Source of the DNA: Tetrahymena thermophila SB210
Taxonomy: Eukaryota; Ciliophora; Oligohymenophorea; Hymenostomatida; Tetrahymenidae
Direction of reading: 5' to 3'
Assembly: GCF_000189635.1 (NCBI RefSeq)
Contig: NW_002476552.1
Location: 98,564-162,563, forward strand
Length of the DNA: 64,000 nucleotides
Shown: positions 24,376-36,539 of the stretch, in pieces
How positions within the stretch are numbered: position 1 is the stretch's first letter
How the letters are laid out: every line of letters starts with the position of its first letter
The notes under the pieces: generated by a model
The model's input: only the letters and a program-made list of their open reading frames with translations
Told to the model about the DNA's origin: nothing
Database searches by the model: none
Program-made: the position numbers and the translations under genes

Positions 24376-26564
24376 ATGGATAAAATTACCATCTAAAATC
24401 TAAAATGCAATAAGCATCCAAATAAAAACCTCCAATTTATTTAAGTAAACGATGTCCTCACACAACCTATTTCCACTAAACCTCTCTTTTACTGCTCTTC
24501 CTGTTTTAATCACGATCTTCACTTTAAATCTATCAACTACCTTATGATTGAACAGATTTATTAAGAAGCTGATACTAATATCATCCCAAAATGGCCACCA
24601 GTCAACAACTATCAAATCATCTCAGATCTCATCGATCTTACATCAAATTAATCTTCGCTTGACTATGTCAAGCAAATTACAGACTTCTTTCATCAATTCA
24701 AAGAAGAGATTTTAAATAAAATAGATGTCATCTAAAAAAAGATGATCAACGAAGCCTTGAAATATCCTATTGATACACAGCAAATCATCAAAAGATATTA
24801 AGAAATTTCAAACATTCTTTAGTTTAAGTAGATTCTTAACAACGAATAACCAAATAACCTCGAAGATCATTCAACTCTCTGTAAAGAATTTATCTCACAA
24901 ATGGAGTCTCAAAAAGATAAAAACACTGAATTATTGTAAAGTCTACTAACCTAAGCAAATTAATTAAAAACAAATTTCAATATGGAATATCCTCACATCA
25001 TTAAATAGTAATTATTTACATTTATTGACCACATTTCTTTCTTCAATTTAGATATTCCTGAAGTTAGTAATACAAATCATAATAACACCAAAAGTCATTT
25101 TGAAGCTAATATTACAAATTAAAGNNNNNNNNNNNNNNNNNNNNNNNNNNNNNNNNNNNNNNNNNNNNNNNNNNNNNNNNNNNNNNNNNNNNNNNNNNNN
25201 NNNNNNNNNNNNNNNNNNNNNNNNAAGATCATTCAACTCTCTGTAAAGAATTTATCTCACAAATGGAGTCTCAAAAAGATAAAAACACTGAATTATTGTA
25301 AAGTCTACTAACCTAAGCAAATTAATTAAAAACAAATTTCAATATGGAATATCCTCACATCATTAAATAGTAATTATTTACATTTATTGACCACATTTCT
25401 TTCTTCAATTTAGATATTCCTGAAGTTAGTAATACAAATCATAATAACACCAAAAGTCATTTTGAAGCTAATATTACAAATTAAAGAAATTAAATTGTAG
25501 ATTTAAAACTAACATCTGACTTAATCATGAAGCTTGTTTCTAATAAATCAAACTTTTGCTCTGATTAATTCTTAAACAAGCTAAGTGAGAGTCTTTAAAG
25601 CATAGATCCTCTACTTAAATAGTTTACTTTCAAAACAGCAGTTTTCAAGGAAAATAAAGAATAAATTGATTTTTCCAAGATTAGTGAGGAAAAAATAAAT
25701 TTGATAGAAGAATATGTTAAGCATTCAATAACTTTGTCAAGAGGGGAATAATAATTTGAATAGGAAGTAAAGGATAGTCTAGAAATCAAATAAATGACTT
25801 AAATTGTAGATTCTAAAATGAGTTTCTTGAGGTAAGAATTCATATAATAGTTTGAAAAGTTCTTAGTTGATGTAAAACCTTTCTTAAAATAGATTAATTT
25901 CACTAATAGTTTTACTGACAAAAATAAATTTGATTTTTTCAGAAATTTGGAAGATAACAAATGGAATGCTTTGTATGAGGAAAGTTTACCCAATTTAGAT
26001 CTAGAATTGTTTGCAACTAATTATAATAATGGGTAGAGAAATTGTGTGATAAATAAGAGAGAAAATGGTTATTATGAAATTGAAAAATTAAATAATAGTA
26101 TTTGTTGGGTGAATTGTATATCAAATACAAATTTATAAAAAGATTAGAAGTATATTTTTAGGATAAAAGTTGAAAATCTAAATGAAGGTAATTAATTTAT
26201 GATAGGTCTAATGAGAAATTCAAATGCTGATTAAACTAATGGATATTCATAGTAATTAAGTTGTAACTTAAAAAAAAACAATCAATCTGTAATTAAATGT
26301 GGAAGTTATGGTATTGATAAATAATTAAAGGGAGCAGGATTTAAGACAAGTGGAGAGAATATGATAGAACTAAGGTTGTGTATGAAAGAGTAGATTTTAG
26401 AAGTATTAGATTATCCTAATTATGAGTATAAGCTAGGATTAGATGATAAATATAAAGAGAAGCTTACATAATTTGATGATCTAAGATTTTATCTAGGCTT
26501 TTGGAGTTAAGGAAGCAAATTAATTTTAATGGATGTAAAAATAGTGAATGAGTTTATAAACTGA
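24376..26564 (+). CDS. zinc-finger/variable-domain family, copy 3 (contains a false assembly gap)
   Basis: The gene is interrupted by 100 N (25125-25224). The 262 bp before the gap (24863-25124) are repeated after it (25225-25486) with no difference I could find. The span of 2189 bp minus 100 N minus 262 bp is 1827 bp, exactly the length of copies 1 and 2, so the gene is almost certainly intact with 608 codons. Zinc ligands are conserved. Its patches are close to copy 2 at the start (NKWNALYEE; NYNNGQRNC; NSIC) but differ later (EGNQ; QTNGYSQQ; CGSY; FWSQ). It has RLCMKEQ where others have RLCLKEQ. Confidence 0.8.
24863..25486 (+). other. assembly gap flanked by identical 262-bp contig ends
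   Basis: 24863-25124 equals 25225-25486, with the N run 25125-25224 between. Both start at AAGATCATTCAACTCTCTGT and end at ATTACAAATTAAAG. This is the signature of two contigs that overlap but were not merged, not a biological duplication. Confidence 0.9.
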
Positions 26565-26808
26565 ATTATATTATATATTTATTTAATAATAGTATATATG
26601 ATATTTGATTGAATATTTATTTTCTTATTTTAAAATTAAAAAAATTATTTTTAAGAAATTCATTTTTAAAAGTTAATAATTAGCTCAATAAAAATATTTT
26701 AAATTAGGATTTTCGATATTAAATTTGAAAATAAAATTAAAAAATTATTTTAAAATTAATGATTTGCAGAGACTTAGAAAATTAGTATATATAAAAGATG
26801 TAGGTGAA

Positions 26809-26997
26809 ATGATTAATCTGGAGATATTGGAGAAATATTAGATACTAATAACTAAATGTCCGATTAAATAGGAGAAATAGAGAAATTAATTCAAACATGT
26901 GAAGTATATGGAGTATTATTCTTATCAGGAAATTGAATGGCCAAATTTTAAAATGGTAATCTAGTAAATTCTGTAATAAATTTATTTTCTTTCTTGA
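26809..26997 (+). other. unrecognised short reading frame, possible gene relic
   Basis: It opens MINLEILEKYQILITKCPIK and ends at TGA 26995. Base composition is less AT-extreme than the surroundings. A possible intron (GTAATC...GAATTTAG, about 26954-27001) fits splice consensus but leads directly into TGA, so it does not extend the frame. No similarity is recognised; chance is a real alternative. Confidence 0.2.
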
Positions 26998-27370
26998 ATT
27001 TAGTGATATATCTTAAAACTGTAAAAAATGGAGAAGATTTACCTTATTTGTACATCTTAACTAAATAGTTTCCAAGAATTAGATATGAGTGATTTGTCAT
27101 AGTGAAGTTTCAATAGAAAAATAAACCTTGTAATGAGGTCATATGCGCTATAATGTTAAAAGGTAGAGAGACTTGAGTAGGAAGTAAAAGTTAGCAGACG
27201 GTTTAATAGTTGTCACTGAATATAGGTAAATTATTAAATTTTTTAATTCATAGTTTAACTCCATTTTTTTTTTTGATCGATAAAGAATTTTTTTATTCTT
27301 TTTATTTTTAATCCTACTATTAATTATGAGCATATGATTGATATCAAATAATAAATATAGTCAGATTAAC

Positions 27371-27447
<77 letters not shown>
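27371..27447 (+). repeat. (AGTT)n microsatellite, about 19 units
   Basis: An uninterrupted tetranucleotide tract AGTTAGTT... of about 77 bp. The same GTTA motif occurs as 2-5 unit runs inside the introns of the LRR gene at the left edge, but nowhere else in the window as a long tract. Confidence 0.95.
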
Positions 27448-28778
27448 TTGATTATCTTCTCGATTTTATTAAATAGAGTTGGTAAATAGCTATTTTTAAG
27501 GATATAATATTAAGGATATTAGTAAAGAGGTTATGAACTCAATTTTTTTTAAATTCATCAAATTTTATTAGTGAAAATCTGTCTGTTTATCTAACTTTCT
27601 TAAACTATCTATCATTAAAAATTATTTACACCAAGATTTTTGAATATATATTTAAATAATTTTTATGAATAAAACCATTTTGTGTTTAAAATTTGTGAGA
27701 AAAAATGATAATACAATATTGAAATTTAATATTAATATAATAATCAAATAAATAAAAAATAACTAATGATAGACTGAAATTTACTATTTTTTACTAAAAT
27801 AAAATTTAGAGAATAGCTTTTATTTTCACACTTTTTTTGTTTTAAATTAATCAGATCTATGGCTAGCTGTTCCAGCATTTTAATAAAATCAGAAGAATTT
27901 AATATCTTTTATAGTTTTTTATTATATTGATACAAATTCTTTATTAAAAATAAATAAAAATTTTGTTTTTATATAATTTATATTTAATTCAATTAAAAAT
28001 GTACCTTAAATATAATAAATATAAAGTTTATCTACAATATTTAACTATTAATTCTTTTAAAAATAAATCGAAAATTAAAAATGAATTAAAATATAATAAT
28101 TTATAAATTTTTATTATTACAAAATAAAACATAAAACTCTAAAATTAATTATGCTTAGGATTTATTCAAAATTTTTTAAAATAAATTTCATTTACATTAA
28201 TTTAAGTTTTCAACTAAAATTCAAAATCAATTAATTCCCTATTTAGTTAATGCTGGTTAAATTTTAATATTCTATATTTCTTTATTTCATTTTTAATAAT
28301 TTATTGTCTTTATATGATTTTTTTTTTCTTGTATTAGTTTTTATTTTTTATTTAATTACTCCAAAAACTACAGAAATCATCACATATTTTGCATTTCTGA
28401 TAGAACTATGATTTAGATATATTTTTAATGAACTGAATGAGTACTTTTTAAAGGATAATTTTAATATTTATACTTTATTCAATAAAGTAATCATATTTTA
28501 TCCTTACAATATATATAATTTATAATGAAAATTATGTTTCTTATGAAAATTCTATTATAATGAATTAACTTTAATCTAAAAACATTATAAGATAAAACCA
28601 AAATTCTGAAAAAATAAATTCCTAATTTATTATCTATTAGAATATTTAATATCTTCTTAAATCGTACTCAAAAAATTATCTTATTTTTAATTTATAAAAT
28701 TCAAAGAAAACTCAAATTAACTTTCTAAAAATTATCAAAAATACATTTGAAAATATCTTTCTCTCTCTAATTTTATAA

Positions 28779-30608
28779 ATGGATACAATTACAATCTAAA
28801 ATCTTAAATGCAATAAGCATCCAAATAAAAATCTTCAATTTATTTAAGTAAATGATATCCTAACACAATCTATTTCCACTAAACCTCTCTTTTACTGCTC
28901 TTCCTGTTTTAATCATGATCTTCACTTTTAATCTATCAACTATCTAATGATCGATCAGATTTTTTAAGAAGCAGAAACTAACATCATCCCAAAATGGCCG
29001 CCAGTTAACAACTATCAAATCATCTCAGATCTTATTGATCTTACATCAAATTAGTCTTCACTTGACTATGTCTAGCAAATTACAGACTTCTTTGATCAAT
29101 TCAAAGAAGAGTTTTTAAATAAAATAGATATCATTCAAAAAAAGATGATCAATGAAGCCCTGAAATATCCTATTGATACATAGCAAATCATCAAAAGATA
29201 TTAAGATATTTCAAACATTCTTTAGTTTAAGTAGCTTCTTAATAACTAATAACCAAATAACCTCCAAGATCATTCAATTCTCTGTAAAGAATTCATCTCG
29301 CAAATGGAATCTCAAAAAGATAAAAACACTGAATTGTTGTAAAGTCTACTTACCTAAGCAAATTAATTGCAAAAGAATTTCAACATGGAATATCCTCACA
29401 TGATTAAATAATAATTATTTACTTTTATTGACCACATTTCTTTCTTCAATTTAGAAATTCCTGAAGTTAATAGTATAAATCATAATAGCACAAGAAGTCA
29501 TTAGTAAACTAACATTACAAATCAAAATAATCAAATTGGAGATTTCAAACTAGGATCTGACTTAATTATGAAGCTTGTTTCTAATGAATCAAACTTTTGC
29601 TCTGACTAATTCTTAAACAAGCTAAATGATATTCTTTAAAGCATAAACCCTCTACTTAAATAGTTTAGTTTTAAAACAGCAGTTTTCAAGGAGAACAAAG
29701 AATAAATTGACTTTTCCAAGATTAGCGAGGAAAAAATAAATTTTATAGAAGAATATGTTAAGCATTCAGTAGCTTTGTCAAGAGGGGAATAATAATTTGA
29801 ATAGGAAGCAAAGGATAGTTTAGAAATCAAATAAATGATTTAAATTGTAGAATCTAAAATGAGTTTCTTGAAGTAAGATTTCATTTAATAGTTTGAAAAG
29901 TTCTTAGTTGATGTAAAACCTTTCTTAAAATAGATTAATTTCACTAATAGTTTTACTGACAAATAAAAATTTGATTTCTTCAGAAATATAAATTTGAAAG
30001 ATAGCAAATTGTATACTTTATTTGAGGAAAATTTACCTAATTTAGATCTAAAATTGTTTGCAACTGAGTATAATAACGGGTAGAGAGATTGTGTGGTAAA
30101 CAAAAAAGAAAATGGTTATTATGAAATTGAAAAATTAAATAATATTGGTTGGGTGAATTGTATATCTAGTATAAATTTATAAAAAGATTTGAAGTATATT
30201 TTTAGGATAAAAGTTGAAAGTCTAAATGAAGGTAAGTGTTTTATTATAGGCCTAATGAAAAATTCAGATACTGGTATTACAGATGGAAGTACAAATGAAT
30301 TAATTTGTTAGTTACAGAAAAATAATCAATCTGTAATTAAAGTTGGAAGTTGGGGTATTGATAAATAATTAAAGGGAGCAGGATTTAAGACAAGTGTAGA
30401 GAATATGATAGAACTAAGATTGTATTTGAAAGAGTAGATTTTAGAAATGCTAGATTATCCTAATTATGAGTATAAACTAGGATTAGATGATAAATATAAA
30501 GTGAAGCTTACATAATTTGATGATCTAAGATTTTATATTGGCATCTGCAATTAAGAAACCAAAATAATATTAATGGATGTAAAAATAGTGAATGAGTTTA
30601 TATATTGA
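28779..30608 (+). CDS. zinc-finger/variable-domain family, copy 4
   Basis: 609 codons. It begins MDTITIQN where other members begin MDKITIQN. Zinc ligands are intact. Patches: INLKDSKLYTLFEEN (the class with two extra residues, IN, before LKD), EYNNGQRDC, NIGWVNC, EGKC, then a strongly divergent segment SDTGITDGSTNEL instead of SNADQxxGYxEYL, VGSW, and ICNQ. The segment SDTGxTDGSTN is shared only with copy 6. Several framework residues also deviate: MKNS for MRNS, TSVENM for TSGENM, and ETKIILMDV for GSKLILMDV. It is preceded by the 2.2-kb spacer and its flanks are more diverged than average, so it is probably an older member. Confidence 0.83.
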
Positions 30609-30969
30609 ATTAAATTTTAAAAATAATAAAAATAATATTTTATTTTTCTTAATTAATTATTTTTTTATAAAAATTATTTTTTTTAAACATTAATTTTATT
30701 CAATAAAATAAGCATATTTTGTTCTCAAAATATTTATAATATTCTATTATAATTAATTAATTTTAATCTAACAACATAATAAGATAAAACCAAAATTCTC
30801 AAAATATAAAATCATAATTTATTATCTATTAGAATATTTAACATTTTTATAAAGTACTCAAAGAAGTTTCTTTCTTTTTAAATTATAAAATTCAAAGAAA
30901 ACTCAAATTAATATCTAAAAAATAATCTAAAATATATTGAAAATCTCTCTTCTCACTCTAATCTAATAA
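30609..30969. promoter_or_regulatory. spacer and upstream block of copy 5
   Basis: 361 bp. The family block starts near 30818 (TTATTATCTATTAGAATATTT) with the usual TATCTTTC-like pyrimidine tract after it. Nothing else is seen. Confidence 0.4.
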
Positions 30970-32787
30970 ATGGATAAAATTACCATCTAAAGTATTAAAT
31001 GCAATAAGCATCCAAATAAAAACCTCCAATTTATTTAAGTAAATGATATCCTAACACAACCTGTTTCTACTAAACCTCTCTTTTACTGCTCTTCCTGTTT
31101 TAATCATGATCTTCACTTTAAATCTATCAACTATCTTATGATCGATCAGATTTTTTAAGAAGCAGAAACTAACATCATCCCAAAATGGCCACCAGTCAAC
31201 AACTATCAAATCATCTCAGACCTCATTGATCTTACTTCCAATTAATCTTCACTTGACTATGTCAAGCAAATTACAGACTTCTTTAATTAATTCAAAGAAG
31301 AGTTTTTAAATAAAATAGATATCATCTAAAAATAGACTATCAATGAAGCTTTGAAATATCCTATTGATTCACAAAAAATCATCAAAAGATATTAAGAAAT
31401 TTCAAACATTCTTTAGTTTAAGTAGATTCTTAACAACGAATAACTAAATAACCTCAAAGATCATTCAACTCTCTGTAAAGAATTTATCTCAAAAATGGAG
31501 TCTCAAAAAGATAAAAACACTGAATTATTGTAAAGTCTACTTACCTAAGCAAATTAATTAAAAACAAATTTCAACATGGAATATCCTCACATCATTAAAT
31601 AATAATTATTTACTTTTATTGACCACATTTCTTTCTTCAATTTAGATATTCCTGATGTTAGTAGTACAAATCATAATAACACTAGAAATCATTTGGATTA
31701 AAGAAATTAAATTGTAGATTTAAAACTAACATCTGACTTAATCATGAAGCTTGTTTCTAATAAATCAAACTTTTGCTCTGACCAATTCTTAAACAATCTA
31801 AATGAGAGTCTTTAAAGAATAAACCCTCTACTTAAATAGTTTACTTTCAACACAGCAGTTTTCAAGGAGGACAAAGAACAAATTGATTTTTCCAAGATTA
31901 GTGAGGAAAAAATAAATTTGATAGAAGAATATGTAAAGCATTCAATAGCTTTGTCAAGAGGGGAATAATAATTTGAATAAGAAGTAAAGGATAGTTTAGA
32001 AATAAAATAAATGACTTAAATTGTATATTCTAAAATGAGTTTCTTGAGAGAAGAATTCATATAATAGTTTGAAAAGTTCTTAGTTGATGTAAAACCTTTC
32101 TTAAAATAGATTAATTTCACTAATAGTTTTACTGACAAAAATAAATTTGATTACTTCAGAAATATAAATTTAGAAGATAACAAATTGAAGGCTTTATTAT
32201 AGGAAAGTTTACCTAATTTAGATCTAAAATTGTTTGCAACTTAGTGGATGGATGGGTAGACAAATTGTGTGGTAAATAAAAAAGAAAATGGTTATTATGA
32301 AATTGAAAAATTAAATACTGATGATTGGGTGAATTTTATATCAAATACAAATTTATAAAAAGATTAGAAGTATATTTTTAGGATAAAAGTTGAAAGTCTA
32401 AAAGAAGGTGAAAATTTTGTGATAGGTTTAATGAGAAATTCAAATGCTGATTAAAATGTAGGATATTCAGAGTATTTAAGTTGTTTCTTAAAGAAAAATA
32501 ATCAATCTGTAATTAAACATGGTAATAGTTGGGGTATTGATAAAAAATTAAAGGGAGCAGGATTTAAGACAAGTGGAGAGAATATGATAGAACTAAGGTT
32601 ATGTTTAAAAGAGTAGATTTTAGAAGTGTTAGATTATCCTAATTATGAGTATAAGCTAGGATTACAGGATTAATATAAATAGAAGCTTACATAATTTGAT
32701 GATCTAAGATTTTATCTTGGCATTTTTTATTAAGGAAGCAAATTAATTTTAATGGATGTAAGAATAGTGAATGAGTTTATAAATTGA
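30970..32787 (+). CDS. zinc-finger/variable-domain family, copy 5
   Basis: 605 codons, the shortest full copy. It lacks several residues in the Asn-rich linker around residue 245-255 (RNHLDQRNQIVD), with the frame kept. Patches: INLEDNKLKALLQES, QWMDGQTNC, NTDDWVNF, EGEN, QNVGYSEY, HGNSW (one residue longer than most), IFYQ. It has IDKKLKG instead of IDKQLKG, because an AAA codon replaces TAA. Zinc ligands are conserved. In the region around residue 133 it reads QKQTINEA rather than QKKMINEA, as in copies 9, 10a and 11, linking it to that subgroup. Confidence 0.84.
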
Positions 32788-33796
32788 ATTAAATTTTATA
32801 TATATTAATAATAGTATGATATTTGATAGAATATTTATTTTCTTATTTTAAAATTTAAAAAATTATTAAAAATGTATTTTAAAGAAATTAATTTCAAAAA
32901 TAGTAATTATAGCACTTTGCTATTTAAAAAAATGGCTATTGCTGCTAAACAGCACATAGCCATTAGGTTTTAAAAGTAAAAATAAAATATCTTTTTTAAT
33001 TTTTTTATATGCATTTATGAATCAAAATAATTTGTAAAATGAGGGCACGATGGAATATTTAAGATTTAAAAAAGGAGGGCAATTATCCAAAAATTTTCTA
33101 AAATGGCCTTAATTAAAGGTTGCCTTAATTAATGAGGAATTACGGTATATATAGGATTAATTCAAAAATTTTTTTAATAAATTATATTTACATTAAATTA
33201 TTTTTTCAACTAAAATTCAAAATCAATTATTTTCCTATTTAGTTAAGGCTGGTATAATTTTAATATTCTATATTTCTTTATTTCATCTTTAATAATTTAA
33301 TAAATTAAATTTATAAAATATAATTTATTGTCTTTATATGATTTTATTTTTTCATGTATTAGTCTTTATTTTTTATTTAATTACTCCAAAAACAACTGAA
33401 ATCATCAAATATTTTGCATTTCTGATAGAATTATGTATAGATATATTTTTAATGAACTGAATGAGTACTTTTTAAAGGATAATTTTAATATTTTATTCAA
33501 TAAAGTAATCACATTTTATCCTTACTTTATGTATAATTTGAAAGAAAATTATGTTTCTTATGAAAATTCTATTATAATGAATTAACTTTAATCTAACAAC
33601 ATAACAAGATAAAACCAAAATTCTGAAAAAATATAGTCCTAATTTATTATCTATTAGAATATTTAACATCTTCTTATAAGGTCCTCAAAAAAATATCTTT
33701 CTTTTTAATTTCTAAAATTCAAAGAAAAATTTAATAAACTATCAAAAAATAATCAAAAATACATTGAAAATATATTTTCTCTCTCTAATCTTATAA
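32788..33796. other. 1-kb spacer between copies 5 and 6 with a strong hairpin
   Basis: Contains the hairpin at 32930-32963, then a locally G-richer stretch (about 33040-33140: GAGGGCACGATGG, GGAGGGCAATTATCC, TGGCCTTAATTAAAGGTTGCCTTAATTAATGAGG) unlike the other spacers. It could be a remnant of a small mobile element. The family upstream block starts near 33645. Confidence 0.45.
32930..32963. other. 14-bp stem hairpin, possible ncRNA or element end
   Basis: Left arm AATGGCTATTGCTG (32930-32943), loop CTAAA, right arm CAGCACATAGCCATT (32949-32963) with a single bulged C. GC content of the stem is far above background. It is found only in this spacer. Confidence 0.6.
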
Positions 33797-35632
33797 ATGG
33801 ATAAAATTACAATCTAAAATCTAAAATGCAAGAAGCATCCTAATAAAAACCTTCAATTTATTTAAGTAAATGATGTCCTAACACAACCTACTTCCACTAA
33901 ACCTCTCTTTTACTGCTCCTCCTGTTTTAATCACGATCTTCACTTTAAATCTATCAACTATCTTATGATCGATCAGATTTTTTAAGAGGCAGACACTAAT
34001 ATCATCCCAAAATGGCCACCAGTAAACAACTATCAAATCATCTCAGATCTCATCGATCTTACTTCCAATTAATCTTCACTTGACTATGTCAAGCATATTA
34101 CAGACTTCTTTCATTAATTCAAAGAAGAGTTTTTAAATAAAATAGATGTCATTTAAAAAAAGATGATCAATTAAGCTTTGAAATATCCTATTGATACACA
34201 ACAAATCATCAAAAGATATTAGGAAATTTCTAACATCCTTTAGTTTAAGTAGATTCTTAACAACGAATAACCAAATAACCTCCAAGATCATTCAACTCTC
34301 TGTAAAGAATTCATCTCACAAATGGAATCTCAAAAAGATAAAAACACTGAATTATTGTAAAGTCTACTTACCTAAGCAAATTAATTAAAAACAAATTTCA
34401 ATATGGAATATCCTCACATCATTAAATAGTAATTATTTACTTTTATTGATCACATTTCTTTCTTCAATTAGGAAATTCCTGAAGTTAGTAGTACAAATCA
34501 TAATAACACTAGAAATCATTTGGAAACTAATATTATAAATCAAAGTAATTAAATTGTAGATTTAAAACTAACATCTGATTTAATCATGAAGCTAGTTTCT
34601 AATAAATTAAACTTTTGTTCTGACTAATTCTTAAACAAGCTAAGTGAGAGTCTTTAAAGAATAAACCCTCTACTTAAATAGTTTAGTTTCAATACAGCAG
34701 TTTTCAAGGAGAACAAAGAACAAATTGATTTTTCCAAGATTAGTGAGGAAAAAATAAATTTGATAGAAGAATATGTTAATCATTCAATAGCTTTGTCAAG
34801 AGGGGAATAGTAATATGAATAGGAAGTAAAGGATAGTTTAGAAATCAAATAAATGATTTAAATTGTAGATTCTAAAATGAGTTTCTTGAGAGAAGAATTC
34901 ATTTTATAGTTTGAAAAGTTCTTAGTTGATGTAAAACCTTTCTTAAAATAGATTAATTTCGCTAATAGTTTTACTGACAAAAATAAATTTGATTACAGAA
35001 ATTTAAAAGATAAAAGATTTTATTATGCTTTATATGAGGAAAGTTTACCTAATTTAGATCTAAAATTGTTTGCAACTTAGTATAATAATGGGTAGAGAGA
35101 TTGTGTGGTAAATAAAAAAGAAAATGGTTATTATGAAATTTAAAAATTAAATTAAAATAGTTGGGTGAATTGTATATCAAATACAAATTTATAAAAAGAT
35201 TAGAAGTATATTTTTAGGATAAAAGTTGAAAGTCTATTGGAAGGTGAAAATTTTATGATAGGTCTAATGAGAAATTCAGATACTGGTGTTACAGATGGAA
35301 GTACTAATTATTTAGTTTGTTAGTTACAAAAAAATAATCAATCTATAATTAAATGTAATTAAGTAAGTGTAAATCGGGGTATTGATAAATAATTAAAGGG
35401 AGCAGGATTTAAGACAAGTGGAGAGAATATGATAGAACTAAGATTGTGTTTGAAAGAGTAAATTTTAGAAGTGTTAGATTTTCCTAATTATGACTTTAAG
35501 CTAGGATTAGATGATAAATATAAAAAGAACCTTACATAATTTGAAGATCTAAGATTTTATCTTGGCATTGTTTATTAAGGAAGCAAATTAATTTTAATGG
35601 ATGTAAAAATAGTGAATGAGTTTATATATTGA
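33797..35632 (+). CDS. zinc-finger/variable-domain family, copy 6
   Basis: 611 codons, the longest member. The finger reads C11-K-K-H14 (CNKH in most). Patches: DKRFYYALYEE (as copies 1, 12 and 17), QYNNGQRDC, QNSW, EGEN, SDTGVTDGSTNYL (as copy 4), CNQVSVNR in place of xGGY (four residues longer), IVYQ. RNLK follows directly on KFDY, one Phe shorter. It therefore combines patch types of copies 1 and 4 with an insertion of its own. At the FFNLDIPEV position it reads FFNQEIPEV, and the DNA there (CAATTAGGAA) keeps the frame, which argues against an intron in the family at this point. Confidence 0.84.
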
Positions 35633-36539
35633 ATTAAATTTTATAAATAATAAATATAATATTTGATAGATATTTTATTTTTCTTAATTAAAAAACTGTT
35701 TAGCTTATTAAAAATATTTATAAGAAATTCATTTAAAAAATTAATAATTAGTTAAAAAATAATAATTTTTAAATTAGAATTTTTGATAATAAACTTGAAT
35801 ATAAAATTAACAAATTATTTTAGAGTTAGTGATTTAATTCCATGAATATGAAAGTATACTAAGATGAAAAAAACCTAATTTTACAAATTAACTTTATTAT
35901 TTTATTTGAGAATTAAATCAAATCAAATCTGAAAAAAAATATTTCTATGAAGAGTTTAAAAGTTTTGAAACAAAAAAAAATTTTAAACAACCTAAATTCA
36001 ATTAAAATCAACTATTAAAATGATAAATATTTTTTAAATTGAATTTTTGTTTTTAAAAATAATAATTTACAAATTAAAAAATTTATTTTCTAAAGCTATT
36101 CTTTTTAATCTTTTTATAAAATCATTTTTAAAATTGAAAATTAATAAATTAATACATCATATTTCAATATTTTTTCATTCTCAATTATTTTTACTATTTA
36201 AAATTTATTTTTAAAAATTGATCTAAAATTTTTTTATATATTTAAAAAAACTTATGCTTTATCCTATAAAATAAACATATTTTGCCTATTTGAAAGCAAA
36301 TTGTTTTTATTTTGTATATTATCTTATTATGAATTAATTTTAAACTTACAACATTATAAGAAAATATCAAAATTCTCAAAATATAAAATCCTAATTTATT
36401 ACCTATTAGAATATTTAATATCTTTTTATAATATACTCAAATAAGTATCTTTCTTTTTAACTTATTATATTCAAACAAAACTCAAATTAACTATCTAAAA
36501 AGTTATCAAAAATACATTGAAAATATCTTTTCTCACTCA
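35633..36539. other. 0.9-kb spacer between copies 6 and 7
   Basis: The 3' block (AATTTTTGATAATAAACTTG ... GTTAGTGATTT) lies at about 35765-35840, followed by about 450 bp of featureless AT-rich DNA. The family upstream block starts near 36396. Confidence 0.4.

Larger units (their letters stand above)
26565..28778. other. 2.2-kb non-family spacer between copies 3 and 4
   Basis: The largest break in the array. At about 26690-26780 there is a 3' block (AGGATTTTCGATATTAAATTTG ... GTGATTTGCAGAG-like) that recurs after copies 6, 7 and 18. A TGA-free frame at 26809-26997 (62 codons, plus strand) continues into a slightly GC-richer, gene-like stretch to about 27200 that I do not recognise; it may be a gene relic. 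A GTTA microsatellite lies at 27371-27447. The family upstream block precedes copy 4 near 28625. Confidence 0.5.

Noticed and set aside
24863..25486. A true internal 262-bp tandem duplication in copy 3
   Set aside because: The two copies are identical and separated by exactly 100 N, and removing one restores the family length, so it is an unmerged contig overlap.
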